Source: Rhodobacterales bacterium 34-62-10 (GTDB lineage: Bacteria; Pseudomonadota; Alphaproteobacteria; Rhodobacterales; Rhodobacteraceae). From it: a stretch of DNA of 6,268 bases. The stretch lies in assembly GCA_002282555.1 (NCBI GenBank), contig NCJR01000128.1, positions 1 to 6,268 on the forward strand, read 5' to 3'. Both the position numbers and the translations under genes were made by a program. This document shows positions 1 through 5,995 of this stretch, piece by piece. Numbering within the stretch: the first letter of the stretch is position 1; every line of letters starts with the position of its first letter. The notes beneath the pieces were generated by a model. It ran no database searches, was not told the origin of the DNA, and was given only the letters and a program-made list of their open reading frames with translations.

Positions 1-101
1 CCATGAAACGCGCCCCTCGCAGCCGTCAACGCCATGATTTATATGCGAAATATCACGATTACGACAGCGAAATCAGCGACTTACTTGGAGAATGTGGGTA
101 G
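1..101 (+). CDS. Possible C-terminal end of an unidentified protein (5' end outside window)
   Basis: The frame whose codons begin at position 3 is open from the left edge to a TAG at 99-101 and gives a tail of about 32 residues ending in DLLGECG. The peptide is hydrophilic, rich in Arg, Tyr and Asp (for example RQRHDLYAKYHDYD), and looks like a real protein tail. It vaguely resembles the ends of sulfotransferase or sugar-modifying enzymes, but this is too short to name a family. An ATG at position 3 could also make it a 32-residue small ORF, but the first two bases show no room to judge a ribosome site. The base composition becomes clearly more AT-rich just after the stop, as expected where a gene ends. 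Confidence 0.35.
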   Translation, partial: MKRAPRSRQRHDLYAKYHDYDSEISDLLGECG

Positions 102-611
102 GAAGCTTTTGAAGGAAGAAATTTTTTTGATTTGCATGCCTGTGAGCTTTGATGATCATAATCAGCTGTAGCTGGGAGTCGTTAGTTGAAAAATGCTTGC
201 AAAAATATGTAATGGCATCATTCTCTCGTGAATATGCGATTGGGATTTATGATATAATAACGGAAATTTAACTTATCTTATTGACTTCTAGGTCTAAATT
301 TTGAGGAAATCTATCGAAACAATCCGTTGCGGTCCAATAACACTCTTAATGAGTTCAGGAGCTTTATAGAAAAAATTACCCCTCCAACCACTAGACAAAG
401 ATGATATTCTTCCATACTAGAGCCTTGATTAAGCCGAGCACTGATAGCGCTGCCTCATCTGTGCTCAGATATTTTGTTGCCTACACCAAATTGACCAATG
501 CTAACGCTGTTCAATAACAAGGCCTGGCGTTGATTTAGTCATCGAAAAGAAATTAAGAAGGTGATTTGCCAAATTTTATCAGACGCTCGTTTGTGAAAAT
601 AGCACAGTTTT
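102..611. other. Gene-poor AT-rich spacer left of the yjb operon
   Basis: No intact gene is visible on either strand. Apart from the possible decayed coding at 152-404, the only structured items are a small dyad CAGCT-GT-AGCTG near 164 and a consensus extended -10 motif, TGATATAAT, at 250-258 on the + strand. That motif lacks a convincing -35 and has no gene after it. Confidence 0.5.
152..404 (+). pseudogene. Possible decayed coding remnant, two frames
   Basis: Two adjacent open stretches read like protein although neither is an intact gene. The first runs from an ATG at 152 to TAA at 269-271 (39 codons, containing EKCLQKYVMASFSREYAIG). The second, in another frame, runs from 285 to TGA at 402-404 (39 codons, containing NFEEIYRNNPLRSNNTLNEF) and has no start codon. 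A single frame change near 270-290 would join them. No Shine-Dalgarno sequence precedes the ATG at 152, and I do not recognise a family. The alternative is chance open frames in AT-rich DNA, which is quite possible. Confidence 0.2.
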
Positions 612-647
612 TAAACGAAAACGCCGTGAATTGTATTCCACGGCGTT
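612..647 (-). terminator. Probable intrinsic terminator of the yjbHFE operon
   Basis: Perfect 9-base arms AACGCCGTG (620-628) and CACGGCGTT (639-647) enclose a 10-base loop. Read on the minus strand the hairpin is followed by TTTTCGTTT, an imperfect U-tract. It lies about 50 bases after the yjbE stop codon, the right place to end transcription of the operon. On the + strand the hairpin is followed by CGTATATTT, so it could act weakly in that direction too. Confidence 0.6.
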
Positions 648-699
648 CGTATATTTCTAGAAAGCTACAGCAACAAGTATGTACTAATGTCTAGAGAGA

Positions 700-978
700 T
701 CAGTTTGTTGATGGCGTTGTCGAGGGACTAGACGGAGTGGCCTCATCACCAGTTGCAGCGGCGGCTGCGACAGCGGCAAAAAGTCCAAGAGGGATAGCCG
801 CTGAGATTCCAAGTCCGCCCAAGCCAAGGCCTGCACCTGCACCTGCACCTGCACCTGCAGACGCACCTGTGCTCGTACCGGCAGCTTGTGTCGACAAAAC
901 TTCTACTCCGTTCGCCAGTGCAAGAGCAGGAGTGAGGGCCAGAAGCGCTGTGCAGGCAAGCATCTTGAATTTCATCAT
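700..978 (-). CDS. yjbE: YjbE/GfcA-like small secreted Ala/Gly/Ser/Thr-rich protein
   Basis: A protein of 92 residues. Residues 1-22 are a signal peptide (MMKFKML, hydrophobic core, cleavage likely after LALA before NG). Residues 38-56 are an Ala/Gly tract, 57-76 a hydrophobic segment, and 80-92 a tail of Ser, Thr and Pro (TPSSPSTTPSTN). This layout matches E. coli YjbE and GfcA, small low-complexity proteins of the YjbEFGH and group 4 capsule operons whose biochemical role is unknown; low complexity makes the homology call tentative. ATG 978 is preferred because GGAG (minus strand, 991-988) lies 9 bases ahead; an in-frame TTG at 993 overlaps that site and ATG 975 is the alternative. The gene is last in the yjbH-yjbF-yjbE order, 105 bases after yjbF, and may have its own promoter. 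Part of the Ala/Gly tract is encoded by a tandem hexamer. Confidence 0.65.
   Translation of the reverse strand: MMKFKMLACTALLALTPALALANGVEVLSTQAAGTSTGASAGAGAGAGAGLGLGGLGISAAIPLGLFAAVAAAAATGDEATPSSPSTTPSTN
831..860. repeat. Tandem hexamer CTGCAC, four copies plus a variant, inside yjbE
   Basis: CTGCAC is repeated exactly at 831-836, 837-842, 843-848 and 849-854, followed by CTGCAG at 855-860. On the coding strand it encodes alternating Gly-Ala. The 6-base unit keeps the reading frame, so gain or loss of a copy changes the protein by two residues without breaking it. Confidence 0.9.
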
Positions 979-1012
979 GTGGTTATACTCCAAAAGGTTA
1001 AACGAAGTTGAC

Positions 1013-1029
1013 GGATTCCTAGAGAATCC
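1013..1029. other. Small hairpin in the yjbF-yjbE spacer
   Basis: Arms GGATTC (1013-1018) and GAATCC (1024-1029) with a 5-base loop lie in the leader of yjbE, about 35 bases before its start. There is no U-tract, so it is not a terminator. It could be a 5' stabiliser or processing site, but this is inference. Confidence 0.4.
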
Positions 1030-1043
1030 AGATACCAGCTCTT

Positions 1044-1072
1044 AGTATGCCACAATCACACTTTTGAGACAA
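1044..1072 (-). promoter_or_regulatory. Candidate internal promoter for yjbE
   Basis: On the minus strand TTGTCT (1072-1067) and CATACT (1049-1044) are separated by exactly 17 bases, each matching the sigma-70 consensus at four of six positions. Transcription would begin near 1037, giving a leader of about 60 bases that includes the hairpin at 1013-1029. It sits just after the yjbF stop codon, so yjbE could be transcribed separately from the operon. Confidence 0.4.
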
Positions 1073-1083
1073 ACAGATTCTAG

Positions 1084-1788
1084 TCACCGCACGAGATGAC
1101 TAATGATGATTGACGCTACAGAGGAACTGACCCATTGCTTTGACTTCCAAACGATATTGTCTTCAATACCGATCCAGTATGTATTCACGACAGGCAGTAC
1201 ATCTGGTTGAAATGGCGTGCAGGTTTCAACAAGGCGGCGCGTGGTTACCTCTCGGGAAATCAAATCAACTTGCTCCACGCCTCCGTCAGAAAAACGGCAA
1301 CTGTAGGAGCTGCGAACTTCGCGATTCTCACCATCCAGGTGCCTATATACGCGATCATAAGATCCTGCCGGACCCAAGCGCCAATTTGCCACAGGAATAG
1401 GATCAGCAGCAAAAAGATCTGCCCCCAAACCTCGCGTCCCAATCAACACATCGTCGTTCAGGACGACACTGATTCCATCCGGGCCACGCCAGTCCTGAAC
1501 CGTACCGCTCTGACTGAACAGAAGCCGGGTAGCGCTTGCTTGACGACTTGGAAGCTCAGCCAATAAATAAGGCACTTTTATCGCTGTGATAAATTCTGGC
1601 GTCAAAAGCGCACGTGCATCCTGCGCAGAAGGATCGCGCCCACCAGCCAGCAGTGTGCTGATACTGCGATAGGCGTCCTCCAATGGCCTGCTGCCATCGC
1701 TGCTGCAACTTGCCAACGCCATCGCCAGAGAAAATCCCAGCCCGAATTTCATCCAGCCGGACATGCGCATGGTTTTCTTGATGATCAT
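1084..1788 (-). CDS. yjbF: YjbF/GfcB-family outer-membrane lipoprotein (exopolysaccharide/capsule locus)
   Basis: A protein of 234 residues, typical of the YjbF/GfcB family (group 4 capsule lipoprotein). Residues 13-27 form a lipoprotein signal with lipobox LAS-C, so Cys28 should be lipidated. Family features follow: DWRGPDGISVVL at 99-110, GTRGLGADLFA at 117-127, RVYRHLDGENREV at 147-159, and a C-terminal block from VETCTP to NTYWIG and IVWKSKQW (188-219). Cys164 and Cys190 remain in the mature part and could form a disulfide. The role is presumed to be in polysaccharide secretion at the outer membrane; no enzymatic activity is known. Start choice: ATG 1788 overlaps the yjbH stop as ATGA, indicating translational coupling. 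An upstream ATG at 1806 and internal ATGs, including MKFGLGF at residue 13, are alternatives; MKFGLGF gives a short but valid lipoprotein signal. Confidence 0.9.
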   Translation of the reverse strand: MIIKKTMRMSGWMKFGLGFSLAMALASCSSDGSRPLEDAYRSISTLLAGGRDPSAQDARALLTPEFITAIKVPYLLAELPSRQASATRLLFSQSGTVQDWRGPDGISVVLNDDVLIGTRGLGADLFAADPIPVANWRLGPAGSYDRVYRHLDGENREVRSSYSCRFSDGGVEQVDLISREVTTRRLVETCTPFQPDVLPVVNTYWIGIEDNIVWKSKQWVSSSVASIIISHLVR

Positions 1789-3926
1789 CGCCAGAAACGT
1801 CCCCATTTGTCACGCAGCTCAGGTTCGTGTAAATTTCGAACCGTGGGATAGAGCCGTCCACTTACGTTCAGTCGTGCACCACCATCACGTTGAATCGGTC
1901 GCAGACCGCTACTCACATTTGCGCCACTCGGTCTGCCTAAAGCCCATTCCAATGGGATTGTGAAACGGACACCCTTATCAAACGATCCCTCGCCAAAATC
2001 TTCGAAGGACACGTCGGTCAAAGTGGCAAAAGCGCCGATGCTCCAGCCATTTCCGAAACGTCGGTCGACCCCGATCGTCCCACCCCAATCACCAGCTAAA
2101 TACCGTCCAACATCAAGCTGTAGATCAAACCCGTTCTGCATCGCGTAATAGGCTGATAGATGTCCAGTTGTCACATCATAGTCATAGTCGTCAAAGCCAA
2201 ACAGGCGGTCGTTGTCACGCTGGAGGACGTGATTGACTTCGAGGCCTAAAGCGAGGCGGCTCTCGACTGGTTTCCAGAGGATCTCACCGGATACGCCCGC
2301 GAACATCTCCTCGAGATAACCAATTGAAACACGGGTGTAGATATCGTCAGAAAGCCGGCCCATGTGGGATAGCGAGAGGTTATTCAGCCAAACATCGCTC
2401 GCCTTATCGTAAAGGCCTCGGTTCGATCGCACACGCGGCAAGACCGAGTCCGAGGAAAACGCAATTTCATCACGATTGCCCAGCAGTTTTGCGCGGACAG
2501 CTCCTGAGAGCGTTAACGAGGGGCTAAATGCGTAGCTCGCCGCCAATTGGACACCCAGATCGGCACGCACAGGGTTATTCGGTTCAAACAAACTTAGGCC
2601 CAGGAAAGGACTTACCGACCAAGACAATTTGTCCTCAGGTAGATTCACTACGTTTGGATCGTTGCGACCTGCAGAGATTATGGTTTCTGCCAGGCTTTGC
2701 GATATTGCATCGGGTGTGTTTTCCAGGCGCTCCAACATGCGACGTTGCAGCGTGACGCGCGAAATCGGAACACCACGTCGCATGCTTTCGATCTCGAACG
2801 TCTCAATGCGTGACGGCATGCTCAACGCCAGAATCCGTGCTGTTCGGCCGATGGCCTGCGGTTGCGACTCGAAGCCTGTATTGCTGATGCGCACGAGCAC
2901 GGAGCTTTGTCGTATAGAAATAGCCTCGAGAGAGATGTCCTCATTTTCAAGCAATGTGGTTACGACATTTACGCGCCTATCGTCCGGAATTGCATCTTGG
3001 GTGATAGCTCCAGCCCAGGTTGCTGCCGTGTCGCCGCGTTTGAGAACAGGGATGGGTGCCGGTGAGGTATCCCCACCATACGGAGGCTTTCGTGGGTTCA
3101 ATGAAAAATGTGCGCTAACTCCGACAGTCTCTCCATGCAGGACCTGTGCGCTCAGCGTTGAGCCAGTACCAATTCGATACTGCAGTCCAAAATTGAAAGG
3201 GGACGCAAGCCCATCGGGTCCACCGACAAGTTCACGCGACTGCGCGTCGGATGAATATTCTGCGTTGAATGTCAAACGATCCGACATCTGCCAGCTGATA
3301 CCGGCAAAGGCCGCGGCAGGCCCACGAAACCATTGCCCAGCATTGGGCTCGCCACCCAGGCTCGAGCGTCGGGTGCGGGTTTCAAAGCCAGAATTAATTA
3401 TCCCCAGTGGATTGTCGAAACTGTTTTGCGTGCCATAAGCGCCCCAACCCATGCCCGCTGTCACCAGAACTCTTTCACCTAGCTGTTTGGAGGCCACTAC
3501 ATATTCACCGCTGAATAGGCCAGTTCCGGCTAGGTCACGCAGTCCTACCGCCAAAGCAGGCCTAATGCGTCCTTCATCGAACATGCGGTAATGGAGGTCA
3601 AAACTGCGATCAAAGTTCGTGAAGTTCAGCCCGCGGAAGTCATCCAGGACGGCGTAGCGGAAAGCACCCGTCAGGCGTGGCGTGATCTGAAAACTTAAGG
3701 TCGTATTGCGTTGCCCGTCGATTGCACTGAATGATGCTGTCGTTTGTGCATCTTCAAAGCTTCGCGCGATGGGCATGTCGATCATGCCTGGCATACCATA
3801 TGTATTGATGGGCACAGCGCTGTCGCCGCTTTGTGCTGCAGCCTCTTTCGTCGGTATGACGCATATCAATGACGCGGCAATGACATGGGACAGTTTCTTG
3901 CTCGCCCCTTTGATGGTCTCAATCAT
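1785..3926 (-). CDS. yjbH: YjbH/GfcD-family outer-membrane exopolysaccharide protein
   Basis: A protein of 713 residues, close to the roughly 700 of E. coli YjbH and GfcD. Residues 1-31 form a Sec signal peptide, with cleavage likely after EAAA. The family's N-terminal signature is clear: NTYGMPGMIDMPIA at 41-54, then FDLHYRM...RPALAVGLRDLAGTGLFSGEY at 109-142 and ASKQLG, with TAGMGWGAYG just after. The rest alternates polar and aromatic residues as expected for a beta-barrel, and the C-terminus carries a conserved block (LRPIQRDGGARLNVSGRLYP, ending WGRFWR). It is thought to sit in the outer membrane and take part in polysaccharide export or surface assembly; the mechanism is not established. 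It is first in the operon and overlaps yjbF by 4 bases. Only a weak Shine-Dalgarno (GGGA about 10 bases ahead) precedes ATG 3926. The partner gene yjbG/gfcC is not present in the window. Confidence 0.92.
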   Translation of the reverse strand: MIETIKGASKKLSHVIAASLICVIPTKEAAAQSGDSAVPINTYGMPGMIDMPIARSFEDAQTTASFSAIDGQRNTTLSFQITPRLTGAFRYAVLDDFRGLNFTNFDRSFDLHYRMFDEGRIRPALAVGLRDLAGTGLFSGEYVVASKQLGERVLVTAGMGWGAYGTQNSFDNPLGIINSGFETRTRRSSLGGEPNAGQWFRGPAAAFAGISWQMSDRLTFNAEYSSDAQSRELVGGPDGLASPFNFGLQYRIGTGSTLSAQVLHGETVGVSAHFSLNPRKPPYGGDTSPAPIPVLKRGDTAATWAGAITQDAIPDDRRVNVVTTLLENEDISLEAISIRQSSVLVRISNTGFESQPQAIGRTARILALSMPSRIETFEIESMRRGVPISRVTLQRRMLERLENTPDAISQSLAETIISAGRNDPNVVNLPEDKLSWSVSPFLGLSLFEPNNPVRADLGVQLAASYAFSPSLTLSGAVRAKLLGNRDEIAFSSDSVLPRVRSNRGLYDKASDVWLNNLSLSHMGRLSDDIYTRVSIGYLEEMFAGVSGEILWKPVESRLALGLEVNHVLQRDNDRLFGFDDYDYDVTTGHLSAYYAMQNGFDLQLDVGRYLAGDWGGTIGVDRRFGNGWSIGAFATLTDVSFEDFGEGSFDKGVRFTIPLEWALGRPSGANVSSGLRPIQRDGGARLNVSGRLYPTVRNLHEPELRDKWGRFWR

Positions 3927-4016
3927 TCTCGCACTGTCCCGTCTCTCAGACTGTCACCTCTTGCTCTTCGTGATAGCTCAAAGGCGACGCGTTCTGATGA
4001 TTTTCTTGACGCTGTT

Positions 4017-4035
4017 CTTAAGTTAAATACTTAAG
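4017..4035. promoter_or_regulatory. Perfect inverted repeat upstream of yjbH, candidate operator
   Basis: Arms CTTAAGT (4017-4023) and ACTTAAG (4029-4035) are separated by TAAAT, giving a 19-base dyad about 90 bases before the yjbH start. The size and spacing suit a dimeric transcription factor. I found no convincing -35/-10 pair around it, so its position relative to the transcription start is unknown. Confidence 0.45.
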
Positions 4036-4072
4036 CATCGCAAATCTTGCTGCATGGGAGAGGGCGATGCAG
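4035..4072. repeat. Nested competing dyads next to the yjbH upstream repeat
   Basis: GCATCGC (4035-4041) pairs perfectly with GCGATGC (4064-4070), and inside it CTGCAT (4050-4055) pairs with ATGCAG (4067-4072). The two stems share bases and cannot form together. On the minus strand the large loop carries CCCTCTCCC, a sequence that could pair with Shine-Dalgarno-like RNA. No role can be assigned. Confidence 0.35.
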
Positions 4073-4288
4073 ACAGCTTAGACCCGTGATGCCCGCCGTT
4101 ATGCGTTATCAGGCATTTACCTGATAATTCTCACAATTTTGTTCAAAAACAGCAGCTTATCAGAAAATCTTGCGATCCACAGCTGGGCGGCCTACAGCGG
4201 TCCGCAAACATTTAGTCTTAGAAAGTTGGAAATTGACAAAATGGCCAACAGGTTGATTGCTCAAGTGACAACAAGTTCGGCGGCTTGC

Positions 4289-4403
4289 AATATAAACTGG
4301 AGTTGGCGATAGTATCGAGTGTTGTCGCATGTAATGCGATCGCTCCGGCCTGTGATGGCTACGCCTTGAACTTGAAGACCAGCTTATGCTGGTCTTTTTT
4401 TTT
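4289..4403 (+). ncRNA. Candidate small RNA ending at a strong intrinsic terminator
   Basis: The + strand holds no gene here, yet it ends in a textbook terminator (4375-4403). A -10-like AATATAAA lies at 4289-4296 with a weak GTGACA (4265-4270) 18 bases ahead; a transcript from about 4303 would be near 100 nucleotides. It would contain a hairpin TCGCAT-GTA-ATGCGA (4325-4339), a less structured middle and the terminator with a long U tail, the usual shape of a trans-acting, Hfq-type small RNA. An alternative -35 TTGACA at 4233-4238 has a poor -10. I do not recognise a known RNA family. A 23-codon ORF from ATG 4241 lies over the promoter region but lacks a Shine-Dalgarno. Confidence 0.4.
4375..4403 (+). 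terminator. Strong intrinsic terminator without an upstream gene
   Basis: Perfect 9-base stem AAGACCAGC (4375-4383) and GCTGGTCTT (4388-4396) with the loop TTAT is followed without gap by T residues to 4403, nine in a row counting the last two stem bases. On the minus strand the A-rich side does not give a U-tract after the stem, so it acts for + strand transcription. Confidence 0.85.
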
Positions 4404-5147
4404 GCTTCAAAGAAGTTGCCCTACCCATGTGGCTCTCGCATTTTAGGTTTCAGCATTATTTTTATGCGCGTGAGGCCAAGGTGCTTGATTGAGCAATTCG
4501 AGCATCTTCATTTGAAACTGGGCATTTGATCATGTTCCAGTTCACAGTCGGCGAATTTTTGCCGAGATCCAAGCCTGCCTTTGTTGCTGCTAAATTTTTG
4601 TCAAATTACCTATTTATTTTACAAGCGGCATGATCCCAGAGGGAGAACCTCAGTAGAATTTTTCTATATCCAATTGACGCCGTTGACCGATACTATGCCG
4701 TACTGAGAGTGAATACTGGCAGGGTTACGCACGTCAGCGACAACCATGCCTACTCAGTGTTGAGAGCACGCGCGACCCACGACTTGATGGCAACAAAATT
4801 CTTCAAGTGACTGAATATTTGTAAAAAAATGGAGGCACAACTCGTTGTATCTGGAAGGACGCGCGGCCATAGGCTTGAGGGTAGGTAGTTGGATCATGAG
4901 ATGGAAAGACGTTCTGATACCCAGCCTTTTACTAACTTTTAGGTTCCTGGCTCGCCAATCTTTTTGAGCTCAAAACCTTCAGCTTGTTACATTGCTTTTT
5001 CCGTTGGTTTCTCAGAGTCTTCTTGGTCTGGACCAGGTTGCAAGTGTGCTTCTGTTAGATGCTCTCAAAACCTCCATCTTGATCCTTCACATTCGGCTAT
5101 TGATCAGCCCGCTCAATTGTTGGATACGAAGGCATCATAAAGTATCT
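4404..5147. other. Gene-less spacer between the small RNA candidate and the H-NS-family gene
   Basis: About 740 bases show no intact gene on either strand. Short protein-like runs occur on the minus strand between about 4675 and 4815, in two different frames broken by stops, and could be a decayed gene; I do not recognise them. Minor dyads are TCGGC...GCCGA near 4545-4565 and TGGTC-TG-GACCA at 5024-5035. No convincing -35/-10 pair for the H-NS-family gene was found. Confidence 0.45.
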
Positions 5148-5160
5148 GAAGGAACTTAAC

Positions 5161-5481
5161 ATGTCAGACATCAACCTTGAGGAAATGAGCCTTTCCGAAC
5201 TGAAAAGCCTGAACAAGCAGGTGACAAAAGCGATAGACAGTTATGAGGCGCGTCAAAAACAACTGGCATTGACTGAACTTGAGGCAAAAGCCAAGGAGTT
5301 GGGTTTCTCTCTTTCCGAGCTCGCCGGCGCCTCTGGGTCAAAAGCCATGCGGAAGTCTGCCCCGCCTAAATTTCGTCACCCCGATGATGCCAGCATTACT
5401 TGGACTGGGAAAGGACGGCAGCCTGATTGGTTTAAGCAAGCTGTTATGGGCGGGGTATCGCCTGACGACCTCCTGATCTGA
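5161..5481 (+). CDS. H-NS family nucleoid-associated DNA-binding protein (HvrA-like)
   Basis: A complete protein of 106 residues, the size of alphaproteobacterial H-NS/HvrA proteins. Residues 8-47 are a charged helical region suited to coiled-coil dimerisation. A linker rich in Ala, Ser and Lys follows (52-69), then the C-terminal DNA-binding domain with the family motif FRHPDDASITWTGKGRQPDW at 71-90, including the TWxGxGRxP core that inserts into the minor groove of AT-rich DNA. Proteins of this family repress or modulate AT-rich and horizontally acquired genes; HvrA in Rhodobacter capsulatus adjusts photosynthesis genes. ATG 5161 is supported by AAGGA (5149-5153) 7 bases upstream. The gene stands alone, with long non-coding DNA on both sides, so it is probably monocistronic. 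No clear promoter or terminator was seen. Confidence 0.93.
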   Translation: MSDINLEEMSLSELKSLNKQVTKAIDSYEARQKQLALTELEAKAKELGFSLSELAGASGSKAMRKSAPPKFRHPDDASITWTGKGRQPDWFKQAVMGGVSPDDLLI

Positions 5482-5581
5482 TGGAGGCTGTGTAGCTAGT
5501 GTAAATCGAGTAGCCACTGCGGCTTTGCTCAAACAGTTTGGCGATGCCGCATTCCCGCTTTCTCCGAGAAGACCGGCCTAC

Positions 5582-5602
5582 GGCTTATGTGGCAGGTAAG
5601 CC
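5582..5602. repeat. Short inverted repeat after the H-NS-family gene
   Basis: GGCTTA (5582-5587) and TAAGCC (5597-5602) form a perfect 6-base stem around a 9-base loop, about 100 bases after the H-NS-family stop codon. It has no U-tract, so at best it is a weak or Rho-assisted transcript end. Confidence 0.35.
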
Positions 5603-5652
5603 AAGTTCGGTGTCACCGTTCAGGGCAGCGGTGCGACCTGAGAGTATGGTAA

Positions 5653-5708
5653 TCGAAGTCCTGTGCCACGAGCTGCTTGTCCAGTAGTGGTGTCTTGCAG
5701 GACTTCGA
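5653..5708. repeat. Perfect 11-base inverted repeat forming a long hairpin
   Basis: TCGAAGTCCTG (5653-5663) is the exact reverse complement of CAGGACTTCGA (5698-5708), with 34 bases between. The interior can pair further: CCAC with GTGG and CTG with CAG, leaving the loop CTTGTC. The whole element could therefore fold as one long interrupted stem. There is no U-tract on either side. It may be a structured RNA, a remnant of a mobile element or a protein-binding site; none can be chosen from sequence alone. Confidence 0.6.
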
Positions 5709-5826
5709 CTCACTGGGTGTCTTTTTTCATCTCGACGCGGTTGCACCATATAGTATCCGCTTCGACGTTGCCTACGCGGGCAACCCTTACACGTCAAAGC
5801 CTGCCAAGGCTCGTTTCGGTCTTTAA
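5692..5826 (+). pseudogene. Possible fragment resembling a proline racemase-family protein
   Basis: The + frame from 5692 to the TAA at 5824-5826 reads as 44 codons including SIRFDVAYAGNPY. This resembles, from memory, the conserved segment of proline racemase and hydroxyproline epimerase proteins that reads roughly as (V/I)xxDVAYGGNFY. There is no start codon or ribosome site, and an in-frame stop lies at 5650-5652. The match is short and its second Gly is replaced by Ala, so chance similarity is a real alternative. Confidence 0.2.
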
Positions 5827-5995
5827 GTTGAACTGTGATGGCCTAGCAAGCAATGGGGAGCACCTCACACTTCTGGGTGAAAATCAACAGGCTATGCCCG
5901 GAAGGCCGTTTGGATGCATCAGTGATGAGTTTCAGGGCGATCTACACCGTAAAAAATGCAGTAGAATCTACATGATTTCTGGGCTTTGTCGCATC

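Noticed and set aside
250..258. Consensus extended -10 TGATATAAT as a promoter
   Set aside because: No convincing -35 and no gene or terminator downstream within reach; AT-rich DNA produces such motifs by chance.
991..993. TTG at 993 as the yjbE start
   Set aside because: It overlaps the GGAG ribosome site that serves the ATG at 978, and the signal peptide begins properly at 978 or 975.
737..1045. 102-codon + strand frame rich in Ala-Pro
   Set aside because: It is the antisense image of the yjbE Ala/Gly tract and has no signal or motif.
2629..3438. 269-codon open frame on the + strand
   Set aside because: It lies wholly inside yjbH on the opposite strand, has no ribosome site and shows no family motif, whereas yjbH is a clear full-length family member.
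4241..4312. 23-codon ORF on the + strand inside the small RNA candidate region
   Set aside because: No Shine-Dalgarno at a usable distance and it overlaps the likely promoter of the RNA.
5505..5532. Possible terminator just after the H-NS-family gene
   Set aside because: Only a partial AGCC/GGCT pairing with no U-tract; it would not be a convincing intrinsic terminator.
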